A stretch of 38,534 bases of DNA from Jiangella asiatica (GTDB lineage Bacteria; Actinomycetota; Actinomycetes; Jiangellales; Jiangellaceae), in assembly GCF_004349065.1 (NCBI RefSeq), contig NZ_SMKZ01000061.1, positions 1 to 38,534 on the forward strand, given 5' to 3'. Below are positions 31,447 to 38,534 of this stretch, piece by piece. The position numbers and the translations under genes are program-made. The stretch's first letter is position 1, and every line of letters begins with the position of its first letter. Below the pieces are notes generated by a model. The model had not been told where the DNA came from. It saw only the letters and a list, made by a program, of their open reading frames with translations, and ran no database searches.

Positions 31447-32210
31447 GCCGGCTCCACGGTCACGAACGAGTACGGCGGCCACGGGCCGGCCACCTCGACG
31501 CGGGTGTCACCATGACGCTCGGCCAGCGCGGCCATGGCGGTGCGGAACAGGTCCGCCTCGCCGTCGGCGACCAGGTAGGCACCGTTCAGCGTCATCGGCG
31601 TCGCGCTGCCGGTGACCCGCGGATCGTGCACCGCCAGCCGGCGGGCGGCGACGGCGTGCCGCGACAGCTCCCCGTGGACGTCCTCGGCGACGGCGGCTGC
31701 CGTTTGCGCCGCGTCCTGCCGATGGGTGACGGCGGCCTTGCGCCGGCGCAGGTACTCCGCGCCGCTGAGCGCATCCGGCTCGGCCTCGCCCGCTCGATCC
31801 GGATCGTCCGGCGGCGACGGGTACAGCTTGACGCTCCACTCCGCGCAGCCGGCGACGTCGGCCAGCGTCCGGTGCAACGCGTCGCGCCAGCGGCCGAGCC
31901 GGTCCCGGACGCCGTTGTCGTCGGCGCAGACCGTGGCGAGCCGCAGCGGCGCCACCGTCGCGTGCCGGGCCACCTCGTCCACGACGCCGTGGTGTGCCCT
32001 GGCCACCGCCTCCAGCCATTCCGGGTCGCCGAGGTGCTGGCGCAGTGACTCCTCGCCGAAGTCGGCCAGATCGACGGTGCTGACGACGGCGGTGAGGTCG
32101 CCGTCGCGAACCGGCCGGACCGCCGCGCCGTCGATGCCGCGGATCCCGTCGACCACGGCATCGGGCAACGGGCCGGCGACGGCGTAGAGATACGAGCCCT
32201 GGTCAGCCAT
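31443..32210 (-). CDS. gvpL: Gas vesicle protein GvpL (GvpF/L family)
   Basis: 255 aa from ATG 32210, with GAGG upstream. GSYLYAVAGPLPDAVVDG, DLTAVVSTVDLADFG, WLEAVARAHHGVVDEVARHA and VAPLRLATVCADDNGVRDRL are the GvpF/L family core. It is the second of two family members here. It acts as a scaffold or chaperone that binds monomeric GvpA during assembly. The first bases overlap the gvpJ stop. Confidence 0.9.
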   Translation of the reverse strand: MADQGSYLYAVAGPLPDAVVDGIRGIDGAAVRPVRDGDLTAVVSTVDLADFGEESLRQHLGDPEWLEAVARAHHGVVDEVARHATVAPLRLATVCADDNGVRDRLGRWRDALHRTLADVAGCAEWSVKLYPSPPDDPDRAGEAEPDALSGAEYLRRRKAAVTHRQDAAQTAAAVAEDVHGELSRHAVAARRLAVHDPRVTGSATPMTLNGAYLVADGEADLFRTAMAALAERHGDTRVEVAGPWPPYSFVTVEPA

Positions 32211-32535
32211 CCTCGACCTCACGCCGGCGGTCGGGACCGGAGCCGTTGCCGGAGGACAGCATCGGGTCGCGACGCCACCAGTCGATGCCCATCTCCTGGG
32301 CCTTGTCGACTGACGCCACCAGCAGGCGAATCCGGATCGTCAGCAGCTCGATGTCGAGCAGGTTCACCCGGATGTCGCCGGCGATGACGATGCCCTTGTC
32401 CAGCACCCGCTCCAGGATGTCGGCGAGGTCGGCCGGCTGTGGCGCACCCGCCAGCTGCGAACCGGCCAGCCCGTGACCGGCAACCCCGGAGCCGTAGGGG
32501 CGCGTCGCGGGCGCCCGGTCTCGTGTGTCGGCCAT
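32203..32535 (-). CDS. gvpJ: Gas vesicle protein GvpJ
   Basis: 110 aa. After a Gly/Ala-rich N-terminal tail of about 35 residues comes ADLADILERVLDKGIVIAGD, IRVNLLDIELLTIRIRLLVA and the GvpJ-specific ending SVDKAQEMGIDWW plus RRDPMLS. It is a GvpA paralogue thought to form vesicle tips or nucleate assembly. The start at 32535 has GAGGACTGAG upstream and lies 47 bp after gvpG. Confidence 0.9.
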   Translation of the reverse strand: MADTRDRAPATRPYGSGVAGHGLAGSQLAGAPQPADLADILERVLDKGIVIAGDIRVNLLDIELLTIRIRLLVASVDKAQEMGIDWWRRDPMLSSGNGSGPDRRREVEDG

Positions 32536-32582
32536 CGTTCTCAGTCCTCTCTCGCGCGCCGCGTGCTCCGCCGCGGCCGCCT

Positions 32583-32801
32583 TCACAACAGGCGCCCGAT
32601 CAGCTCGTCCTCCATCGCCGCAGCCTCCTCCTCGGACAGCAGGCCGGCCTCGCGGTCGTGCTGGACCTGCTCCAGCGCGCGCCGGATCGCGCTCGGGTCG
32701 CGGTATTGCCGCTCGGCCTCGGCGGCCACCAGGCGGGCCACCGCGACGACCCCGCGGGCCGGCGCGGTCGGCCAGGTCACGAGGGCGGTCAGGAAACCCA
32801 T
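32583..32801 (-). CDS. gvpG: Gas vesicle protein GvpG
   Basis: 72 aa. [20 protein letters not shown] followed by an acidic helical end (EEEAAAMEDELIGRLL) is the GvpG family pattern. It is a small accessory protein that works with GvpF. It overlaps the gvpF stop by 13 bp. Confidence 0.9.
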   Translation of the reverse strand: MGFLTALVTWPTAPARGVVAVARLVAAEAERQYRDPSAIRRALEQVQHDREAGLLSEEEAAAMEDELIGRLL

Positions 32802-33592
32802 CGCTCGTCGCCCGGCACGAAGTCGTACGGCGCGGACGGCCCCAGCAGCTGCACACGCGCGCGGCCGGCGAGGGCCGTCGCCGCCTGCTCGGCCGCGTCG
32901 TCGAAGGACGACCGGTGCTTGTCCTCGACCAGGAACGCCGCCTCCAGGAGGTAGTCGACCTCTCCGGACTCGCGGAAGCTCCAGTCGACCGCGTGCGGCG
33001 TCAGCAGGTCCAGCAGTCCGGCGCCATCGACGTCGCGCTTGACCTCCAGTGCCCGGGCCACCAGCTCTCCGAGCTTGACCCGCTCCGCCAAGCTCATCTC
33101 GACGCTCTGGTCGCGGGTTCGGTCCCGCAGCATCCGGATGTCGGCGTGTTCGACGATGATCTCGGCGAGCACGACCTCCTCGTCGTACCTGGCCCGGATC
33201 AGGAACTGCCGCCGGCCGGTGAGGTCTGCCAGCAGATCCGCGAAGATCTGGCCGTTCGGCAGCAGCAGCTCGGTGACCACCTCGTCGGCGTCGGCGAGCA
33301 GCGAGCCGAACCTGACCGGGACCACCGGCCCGCGCAGGGCCATCGCGTCGTTGACGCGGCTGTGCGCGAGCAGGTCGTCGCGCCGCCCGAAGACCCGGCC
33401 GGTTCGCAGGACACCGACAACGGCGGCGATCGAGCCGTGCTCGATCACCTCGATCCGGGCATCGTCGATACCCGTGAGCTCACCCGGTGCGGTCGTCCCG
33501 GCCGGAACGATCGCGTAAATGTAGTGCGCGTGCCCACCCATCGCGGCTGCCGGCTCGTCGTCCATGGCCGCGTCCGGTCGTGTGAGTGTCAT
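32789..33592 (-). CDS. gvpF: Gas vesicle protein GvpF (GvpF/L family)
   Basis: 267 aa from ATG 33592, which overlaps the gvpA stop and has GGAG 7 bases upstream. [66 protein letters not shown] and the C-terminal [14 protein letters not shown] are the GvpF signature. GvpF binds GvpA and lies at the gas-facing or growth surface. The ordering gvpA-gvpF-gvpG matches Streptomyces clusters. Confidence 0.92.
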   Translation of the reverse strand: MTLTRPDAAMDDEPAAAMGGHAHYIYAIVPAGTTAPGELTGIDDARIEVIEHGSIAAVVGVLRTGRVFGRRDDLLAHSRVNDAMALRGPVVPVRFGSLLADADEVVTELLLPNGQIFADLLADLTGRRQFLIRARYDEEVVLAEIIVEHADIRMLRDRTRDQSVEMSLAERVKLGELVARALEVKRDVDGAGLLDLLTPHAVDWSFRESGEVDYLLEAAFLVEDKHRSSFDDAAEQAATALAGRARVQLLGPSAPYDFVPGDERWVS

Positions 33593-34008
33593 TCGTCGCT
33601 GCTCCTTCGCCGGCGGGAGGTCGACTTGCGTACAGGTCGGCGCTCGCGCTCCTCTTCTTCGTCGTCGCCGGTCAGGGCGTCTTTGATGCCCTCGATGGCG
33701 CCGGAGGTCCTGCCCTTCGCGCCCTCGCGCATGCCGTTGCCCATCAGCTCGGGGAGGTCCTTGCCGCCGTGCTCGTAGAGGTCGAGGCGGTTGGTCGCCT
33801 CGGCGAAACGTAGGTAGGTGTCGACGCTGGCCACGACGATGCGGGCGTCGATCGTGAGCAGTTCGATGCCGACCAGCGAGACCCGGACGTAGGCATCGAT
33901 CACCAAACCCTTGTCGAGAATGATGTCGACGACGTCCGCCAGGCCGGTCGGCGAGGGGCGCTGCAGGTGGCCGCCGCCTCCGGGATGTCGTTGGTTCGCC
34001 ACGGTCAT
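33589..34008 (-). CDS. gvpA: Major gas vesicle structural protein GvpA, with charged tail
   Basis: 139 aa from ATG 34008, with AAAGG 7 bases upstream (GTG 34014 has no spacing). Residues about 18-75 are the shell-forming core: [40 protein letters not shown] and [15 protein letters not shown]. Classical GvpA is about 70 aa. This one continues for about 65 residues: a Gly/Lys stretch ([20 protein letters not shown]), then [11 protein letters not shown] and an Arg/Ser end. Actinobacterial GvpA proteins often carry such extensions. The tail would project from the shell or be involved in assembly. It lies 17 bp after the GvpZ-like gene. Confidence 0.88.
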   Translation of the reverse strand: MTVANQRHPGGGGHLQRPSPTGLADVVDIILDKGLVIDAYVRVSLVGIELLTIDARIVVASVDTYLRFAEATNRLDLYEHGGKDLPELMGNGMREGAKGRTSGAIEGIKDALTGDDEEEERERRPVRKSTSRRRRSSDE

Positions 34009-34025
34009 ACGCACACCTTTCGCTC

Positions 34026-35099
34026 TCAGCGGGACCGGCGACGCCGGCGCGGTACCGGTTCCTCGTCCACGTCTTCCTCGGGCTCCTCGGCGTCCTCGTC
34101 CGCGTATGCCTCCTCCGCCGGCTCCTCCGCCGGCTCCTCGTCGTACTCGTCGTCGTACTCGTCCTCGTCCTCGAGCTCCTCGTCCTCGACGTCCTCCTCT
34201 GGTTCCTCTGCCTGCTCGGACTCCTCCACGGCGCGCTCCTCCTCGAGCGCCTCGTCATGGGTCTTGGAGACCTCGCGGTCGTGGATCTCGCCGCGCCATC
34301 CCTCGACCTGGTCGGGGTCGACCAGGAGGTGCATCATCACGTGCCGGCGGAAGTGCTTGAGCTCCAGCCGAGCCCGCCGGCCCTGCGCGCGCCAGATGTT
34401 GCCAGTGCGCTCCAGCAGGCCCTGCGGGTAGTACTCGAGGACTACGACGACCCTGGTCAGCCGGGGGGCCAGCTCGTGGAACGTGACCGCGCCGTCGACG
34501 TGCCCTTTCGGCCCTGCGGAGCGCCAGACGATGTGTTGATCGGCCACCTGGTCGAGGATCGTCGCCTCCCAGGTGCGATGCGACCACAAGAGCTGCGCCT
34601 TGAAGTCCAGCTTCTCGTCGGAGACCTGCTCCACGCTCTCGACCTTCTTCATGAAGTTCGAGAAGTCCTGGAACTGGGTCCACTGGTTGTAGACGACGCC
34701 GATCGGCGCGCCGATGTCGATCTCTTCGATGATGTTCGTCGCCTTGGTCGCCTTGTCGCCGCCACCACCATCCCCGCCCCGGGAGAACACGCCGGCGATC
34801 TTGTCCTTGATGCCGTTCATCACGCCCTTTGCGGCGCCGGGCACCCCTCCGGTCGCGGCGCCCTTGACGGCCTCACCCGCGGGTTCACCGTTGGCGATGT
34901 CGTCGAGCCGCTCGGTGGCGCGGGTGAGCTTGTCGCTCGCGGACTTCATGGCCCACTCCCCGACGCTGGCCAGGCCGTGCCGAGCTTCGTCCTTCAGCCG
35001 GTCCAGTGGCAGCTCGTCCATCAGGGACCGCGGGCCGCCGCCGGTTCCGGCGCTGTCGCGGTCGCGTGTCTCGGTACGAGTGGCCATGGCCACACTCAC
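34026..35099 (-). CDS. SRPBCC-family gas vesicle accessory protein (GvpZ-like)
   Basis: 357 aa from GTG 35099 (ATG 35087 also possible). Residues about 1-115 are polar with [20 protein letters not shown]. Residues about 118-265 are a polyketide-cyclase/SRPBCC domain: [47 protein letters not shown] and [20 protein letters not shown]. The last ~80 residues are an acidic low-complexity tail ending RRRRRSR. The same family sits in Streptomyces gvp clusters, where I recall the name GvpZ. Its role in vesicle formation is unknown. It overlaps the upstream gene (GTGA) and precedes gvpA. Confidence 0.75.
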   Translation of the reverse strand: MSVAMATRTETRDRDSAGTGGGPRSLMDELPLDRLKDEARHGLASVGEWAMKSASDKLTRATERLDDIANGEPAGEAVKGAATGGVPGAAKGVMNGIKDKIAGVFSRGGDGGGGDKATKATNIIEEIDIGAPIGVVYNQWTQFQDFSNFMKKVESVEQVSDEKLDFKAQLLWSHRTWEATILDQVADQHIVWRSAGPKGHVDGAVTFHELAPRLTRVVVVLEYYPQGLLERTGNIWRAQGRRARLELKHFRRHVMMHLLVDPDQVEGWRGEIHDREVSKTHDEALEEERAVEESEQAEEPEEDVEDEELEDEDEYDDEYDEEPAEEPAEEAYADEDAEEPEEDVDEEPVPRRRRRSR

Positions 35100-35650
35100 C
35101 TCCGTCCGCTCGTCGAGCCCGACCGTGCCGACGAGGTGCGCTTGCGCGCCTGGGCCGACGTCTTCGTGGCTGTCTTCTTCTTCGGCCGCCGCTTGCGCTC
35201 CGGCTCCTCGGCGGACTCCTCGTCGAGTTCCTCCTCAGGCTCCTCGGCAGGCTCCTCGCTCTCGGAGTCGTCCGCCGGATCGTCCTCACCGGGGCGACGA
35301 CCCTTGCGCACCGTCTCTGTCGCCTCTCCCACCGCGGGGATCGCGCCGGTCAGCCGGTCGCTCCGGTCGCGGATCGCGTCGCTGAGCCGGTCGATGCGCT
35401 GGCTGGCCGTACCGACGGCAGCCGCCCGGGCCGCGGCGAACAGCGTCGTGCGCACCTGCTCGGACAGCTTGGCCAGCTCGGGCCGGCTTTCGACGAACTC
35501 GTCGGCCTGACGCAGCAGGCCGCGTGGATCGGTGGCCAGCCGGCGGCCGGCCAGCGTGCTGCCGACCATGATGGCCAGCTTGAGCTTCTTCGTGCGGCCA
35601 AGGATGTAGCCGCTGGCCGCCGCCGCGGCGACCCGTGCGCCCGCGCTCAT
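35096..35650 (-). CDS. Gas vesicle cluster protein (GvpY-like)
   Basis: 184 aa from ATG 35650, with GAGGAGAG upstream. The core is AASGYILGRTKKLKLAIMVG then STLAGRRLATDPRGLLRQAD, helical with one hydrophobic segment, then helices (SEQVRTTLFAAARAAAVGTA, RIDRLSDAIRDRSDRLTGAI). The C-terminal third is an acidic run followed by KRRPKKKTATK and Ser/Arg. Databases often label this family 'DNA primase' without support. Its place is in actinobacterial gvp clusters, where I recall GvpY. It is the first full-length gene of this cluster. Confidence 0.65.
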   Translation of the reverse strand: MSAGARVAAAAASGYILGRTKKLKLAIMVGSTLAGRRLATDPRGLLRQADEFVESRPELAKLSEQVRTTLFAAARAAAVGTASQRIDRLSDAIRDRSDRLTGAIPAVGEATETVRKGRRPGEDDPADDSESEEPAEEPEEELDEESAEEPERKRRPKKKTATKTSAQARKRTSSARSGSTSGRR

Positions 35651-35741
35651 GAATGCCTCTCCTCGTGGGCGTTTTCGGCCGGCTTGTTAGCGATTGCACG
35701 TACCCGTGGCCGGCCGATCCAAACGGCTCCGGTTGGGTGTC

Positions 35742-35822
35742 TCAGGCGGCCAGCCGCAGCGGGCGGCGCAGCAGCGAGTCGAGGAGCAGTTCGCGGACGT
35801 CGACCTGATGACCATTCGTCAT
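35742..35822 (-). CDS. 26-aa ORF upstream of the gas vesicle genes
   Basis: ATG 35822 follows CCGGAGGACCCC, a strong ribosome site with good spacing. The frame ends TGA at 35742. The peptide begins MTNGHQVDVRELLLD and ends SLLRRPLRLAA, an amphipathic Leu/Arg helix. It lies 91 bp before the gvpY-like gene, on the same strand, separated by a 9-bp inverted repeat (TCGGCCGGC at 35675 and GCCGGCCGA at 35709). It could be a true small gvp accessory, a regulatory leader peptide, or chance. No family is recognised. Confidence 0.45.
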   Translation of the reverse strand: MTNGHQVDVRELLLDSLLRRPLRLAA

Positions 35823-35918
35823 GGGGTCCTCCGGATAGCGTGACGTGATTGGCACACAGGCCGGAGTACCACGCAGCGTCGGCCCCAAACGGGACGAGGC
35901 CGACATTTCGGCCGAACG

Positions 35919-36473
35919 TCAGCCCGTCGGCAGCGTCGATCCGCTGAGCTGGCCGTCGGGGTCGTAGACGGCGCACATGATGACGCGGTCACCGTCGGCC
36001 CAGGTCTGCTCGGTCGGCAGGATCGGATAGAAGTCGAGTCCCGACTCCTCCACACTGCTCCACCGCTGCGCGAACTCGTCGCCGCACCCCGCCCAGCCCA
36101 GCGCCGCCACTTCGTCGCGGTCCCACGGCCCGTCCGGCGCGTGCACGAAGGAGTACGACTGGTTGTCCGCGCCGTCCTCACACGGTATGAAGAGGACGAC
36201 CTCCTCAGCGGCCGCGGCGGAATACCGCGGATCGGAGAAGCACTCTCCACCCTCGATGTCGAGCACGCCGGTCGTTTGCGCGTCCATCAGGGTTTCGTCC
36301 TTGTGTGTGCTGCCGCCGCAGGCGCCGAGCGCCAGCGCGAGAAACACCAGCGCGATCCCCGGGAGGGCGCGTCCGGGCCGCAGCGGGCCCGGCCAAGGAG
36401 GTTCCGAGCGCGGCGGTCCCGGCCACGGCGCGGACTCCCGCGCGGTCCACGGCGAGACGGTCCGGCTCGGCAC
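35919..36473 (-). CDS. Lipoprotein with septum-formation-like domain
   Basis: Up to 184 aa from GTG 36473. The leader contains a hydrophobic run with lipobox LALGAC (Cys52 in this numbering). The N-terminus is too long and Pro-rich for a normal leader, so the real start may be further in, but no good start codon is seen. The mature part (GECFSDPRYSAAAAEEVVLF, IPCEDGADNQSYSFV, AGCGDEFAQRW, ADGDRVIMCAVYDPDGQL) follows the septum-formation-domain pattern of actinobacterial lipoproteins, with conserved cysteines. It would sit on the outer face of the membrane. Role unknown. Confidence 0.65.
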   Translation of the reverse strand: MPSRTVSPWTARESAPWPGPPRSEPPWPGPLRPGRALPGIALVFLALALGACGGSTHKDETLMDAQTTGVLDIEGGECFSDPRYSAAAAEEVVLFIPCEDGADNQSYSFVHAPDGPWDRDEVAALGWAGCGDEFAQRWSSVEESGLDFYPILPTEQTWADGDRVIMCAVYDPDGQLSGSTLPTG

Positions 36474-36759
36474 GGCCGGAATCGTAGGCAGACCGGCGTG
36501 AACACCTGGTGACGACGGCGTGCCCGGGTGGCCGCTGGTCGATGGCCATTCGGTCGCTGCTGGCGCCGCCGATGCGACCGAGTCGCAAGAGTGGACGGCG
36601 GCTCCGTCTGTTCATCGATGGGCCAGCCACCGGCGATCTGGGCGACCGCGAGCTTTCGCCCGCCCGTGGCTGAATCGGACCCGGCCGTGGCGTGGACGCC
36701 GGCGGCTGTCCGCGGGTCCGGCACGGACGCGGAGTGTCCGGCAAGAAGGAGGCTCGATC

Positions 36760-38433
36760 GTGAGAGACGTCAGAACGCGGGTTCCGCTGCGCTCCCGGCG
36801 CGGTGCCGGGGTGGTCGTCGGTGCCGCGCTGCTCGGCGGCGGCCTGGTGGTCGTCCCGGCGGCCGTGGGCGCCGACAGCGAGCCGCCGACGCAGGTCCCG
36901 GCGGCGGAGATCTACGAGCCGTCGGCCATGCCCGACCGGATCATCCTCACGCCCACGACCACGCCGGCGACGTCGCAGAAGGTGTCGTGGCGCTCGGAGG
37001 TCGGCGGTGAGTGGGCCCAGGCGCAGATCCTGGAGGCACCGATCGCTCTGGGCGGCGTGCAGCCGCCGGCGGATGCCGTCCGCACCGTCATGGCCAGCTC
37101 CACCAGCCCGGTGAACACGTCACTGGGCTACGCCTCGGTGTACCACCAGGTCGAGTTCACCGGCCTCACGCCGAACACCCGCTACACGTACCGGGTCGGC
37201 GACGGGGTCAATTGGAGCGAGTGGACCGACTTCACCACCGCGTCCGAGGCGTTCGAGCCGTTCTCTTTCATCTACTACGGCGACGCCCAGAACTACATCG
37301 ACTCCGCCGTGCCGCGAGTGTTCCGGCAGGCCTTCGCCGACCGGCCAGAGGCCAAGGTGATCGTCAACGCCGGCGACCTCATCAACTCCGCGAACAGCGA
37401 GGAGGAGTGGGGCCAGTGGCACGCCGCCGACGGCTTCATCAACAGCCAGGTCAACAACATCTCCGTCCCCGGCAACCACGAGTACAGCGGCGGGCAGCTG
37501 TCGACCTTCTGGCAGCCGCAGTTCCCGTTCCCGGACAACGGACCGGACTTCGGTGACGAGGCCGTCAACGCCGCGCTGCGCAACACGATCTACTACGTGG
37601 ACTATCAGGGAGTACGGTTCATCGGCCTGAACACCAACATCCAGGGCGACGCGGCGCTCATGGCGACGCAGACCGCCTGGCTGGACCAGACCCTGGCCAG
37701 CAACCCGCACAAGTGGACGGTCGTGACGTTCCACCACCCCGTGTACTCGACCGCGTCCGGACGCAACAACCCGGTAGTGCGTGGCCAGTGGGGCCCGCTG
37801 CTGGAGGAGTACGGCGTGGACCTGGTGCTCCAGGGTCACGACCACACCTACGGGCGCGGCAGCGTGTCGTCGTCGCGCAAGTCCGCCACGGTGCACGACA
37901 GCACCGTCTACGCGGTCTCGGTGTCCGGCGGCAAGATGTACGACGTCGACGGCTCGGTCTGGACCGACAACGGCGCCGACATCATGAACAAGGCGCAGGA
38001 CGCTCAGCTCTACCAGATGATCGACGTCACCGAGGACTCGATCACCTACGAGGCGCGCTACGCCAACGGTGAGCACCACGACGGCGTCGTCATCCGCAAG
38101 AACGACGCCGGCGAGCGCACCGTGCAGGAGATCCGCACGCCGGAGAACACCGTCGGCGAGCAGGTCGTGGTCGACCGCACCGAGGTCGAGTTCCGCGGCA
38201 CGGTCGGCGTCCAGGCCTGGGGTTACGACCCGGGCGAGACGGTGAATGTCTACATCCGCAACCCCGAGCGCGGCCAGGACGTCCTGGTCGGCGAGGCGAC
38301 CGCCGACGAGCTCGGCCGCGTCACCACCACCGCCCAGATGCCCTCCTCAGCGCGCCGGCAGAGCCAGCAGGTCGTGTACCTGGAGAGCGTGAACCAGCAG
38401 ATCACCGGCCCGGAGATCACCATCCTCCGGTGA
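36760..38433 (+). CDS. Secreted purple acid phosphatase-like metallophosphoesterase
   Basis: 557 aa from GTG 36760, with AAGGAGG upstream. A signal peptide (RSRRGAGVVVGAALLGGGLV, cleavage near VGADS) is followed by a fibronectin-III-like domain (residues about 45-165, VEFTGLTPNTRYTYRVGDG). The catalytic domain shows all five metallophosphoesterase motifs of purple acid phosphatases: YYGDAQNY, NAGDLINS, PGNHEYSGG, FHHPVYS and GHDHTYGRG. Residues about 475-557 are a C-terminal Ig-like beta domain. It releases phosphate from organic esters outside the cell. No Pho box was recognised upstream. The 286-bp gap 36474-36759 shows no convincing gene. Confidence 0.88.
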   Translation: MRDVRTRVPLRSRRGAGVVVGAALLGGGLVVVPAAVGADSEPPTQVPAAEIYEPSAMPDRIILTPTTTPATSQKVSWRSEVGGEWAQAQILEAPIALGGVQPPADAVRTVMASSTSPVNTSLGYASVYHQVEFTGLTPNTRYTYRVGDGVNWSEWTDFTTASEAFEPFSFIYYGDAQNYIDSAVPRVFRQAFADRPEAKVIVNAGDLINSANSEEEWGQWHAADGFINSQVNNISVPGNHEYSGGQLSTFWQPQFPFPDNGPDFGDEAVNAALRNTIYYVDYQGVRFIGLNTNIQGDAALMATQTAWLDQTLASNPHKWTVVTFHHPVYSTASGRNNPVVRGQWGPLLEEYGVDLVLQGHDHTYGRGSVSSSRKSATVHDSTVYAVSVSGGKMYDVDGSVWTDNGADIMNKAQDAQLYQMIDVTEDSITYEARYANGEHHDGVVIRKNDAGERTVQEIRTPENTVGEQVVVDRTEVEFRGTVGVQAWGYDPGETVNVYIRNPERGQDVLVGEATADELGRVTTTAQMPSSARRQSQQVVYLESVNQQITGPEITILR

Positions 38434-38449
38434 CGCCGCGATGATCGGC

Positions 38450-38487
38450 CGCGGGCTCCGGGCCGCTTGGGCAGCCCGGGGTCCGCG
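38450..38487 (+). terminator. GC hairpin after the phosphatase gene
   Basis: CGCGGGCTCCGGGC (38450-38463) pairs with GCCCGGGGTCCGCG (38474-38487), with two positions that become G-U in RNA and a 10-nt loop. There is no T-run. Such hairpins commonly end actinobacterial transcripts. Confidence 0.5.
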
Positions 38488-38534
38488 CCCCGTCAGCCTC
38501 GGCCTCCCCGACGGCGGAAGGCGCTGTCGAGGGC

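Noticed and set aside
35675-35717. 9-bp inverted repeat before the gvpY-like gene as an intrinsic terminator.
   Set aside because: On the transcribed (minus) strand the second arm is followed by A residues, not T. The loop is 25 nt, so it may be regulatory or chance.
36520-36759. Extending the phosphatase N-terminus by 80 codons to 36520.
   Set aside because: GTG 36760 has AAGGAGG and starts a normal signal peptide. The upstream frame is Arg/Trp-rich without features.
1-38534. CRISPR arrays, tRNA or rRNA genes, prophage or replication origin.
   Set aside because: No regularly spaced direct repeats, cloverleaf-like sequences with CCA ends, ribosomal RNA words, phage genes or DnaA-box clusters were seen on either strand by eye.

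Overview
The window is very GC-rich, with strong third-position G/C bias, GTG starts and 4-bp stop/start overlaps. The gene content is actinobacterial: a Streptomyces-type gas vesicle cluster, Ku, an ECF42-type sigma factor, an abundant actinobacterial DUF559 nuclease family and SorC control of sugar genes. The host is a filamentous or soil-type actinomycete. A Jiangella-like genus is only a guess.

Layout. (1) 1-14033, carbohydrate block. It starts with the end of a divergent sugar ABC permease. A coupled three-gene operon follows: a secreted DUF5722-like glycosidase, an amidohydrolase and a six-hairpin glycosidase-like protein. Then two divergent operons share one 95-bp control region. Leftward are a SorC-type regulator, an L-rhamnonate dehydratase homologue and a Gfo/Idh/MocA dehydrogenase. 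Rightward are a zinc polyol dehydrogenase, a binding lipoprotein and two permeases of the sorbitol/mannitol type, with no ATPase gene. (2) 14034-17028. A gene-free element is bounded by 54-bp inverted repeats, followed by a cytosolic-type 5'-nucleotidase and an internally deleted SDR remnant. A regulatory interval of about 730 bp then holds a 27-codon hydrophobic peptide gene with its own promoter, ribosome site and terminator. Facing it is a leaderless 19-codon leader peptide with tandem Met codons and an attenuator in front of a methionyl-tRNA synthetase paralogue. (3) 17029-23861. This holds the MetRS, a KhtT-like subunit with a CPA2 antiporter fused to a UBP zinc finger, a LysE exporter, a DUF559 nuclease gene bracketed by two near-identical 61-bp palindromes, and azlCD divergent from an XRE-cupin regulator. 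(4) 23862-30933. This holds an SRPBCC-DGPF fusion coupled to an ECF42 sigma factor, a cysteine-cluster pentapeptide protein, Ku, a hemerythrin, an FMN reductase and a Rieske-type FAD oxidoreductase. (5) 30969-35822. A leftward gas vesicle operon runs gvpY-like, gvpZ-like, gvpA, gvpF, gvpG, gvpJ, gvpL, gvpS, gvpK and is preceded by a 26-codon ORF. (6) 35919-38534. A lipoprotein and a secreted purple-acid-phosphatase-like enzyme end the window.

The best leads are the methionine leader/attenuator in front of a non-canonical MetRS, the hidden 27-aa peptide gene beside it, and the palindrome-bracketed nuclease gene. All family names come from reading the translations. No searches were run.
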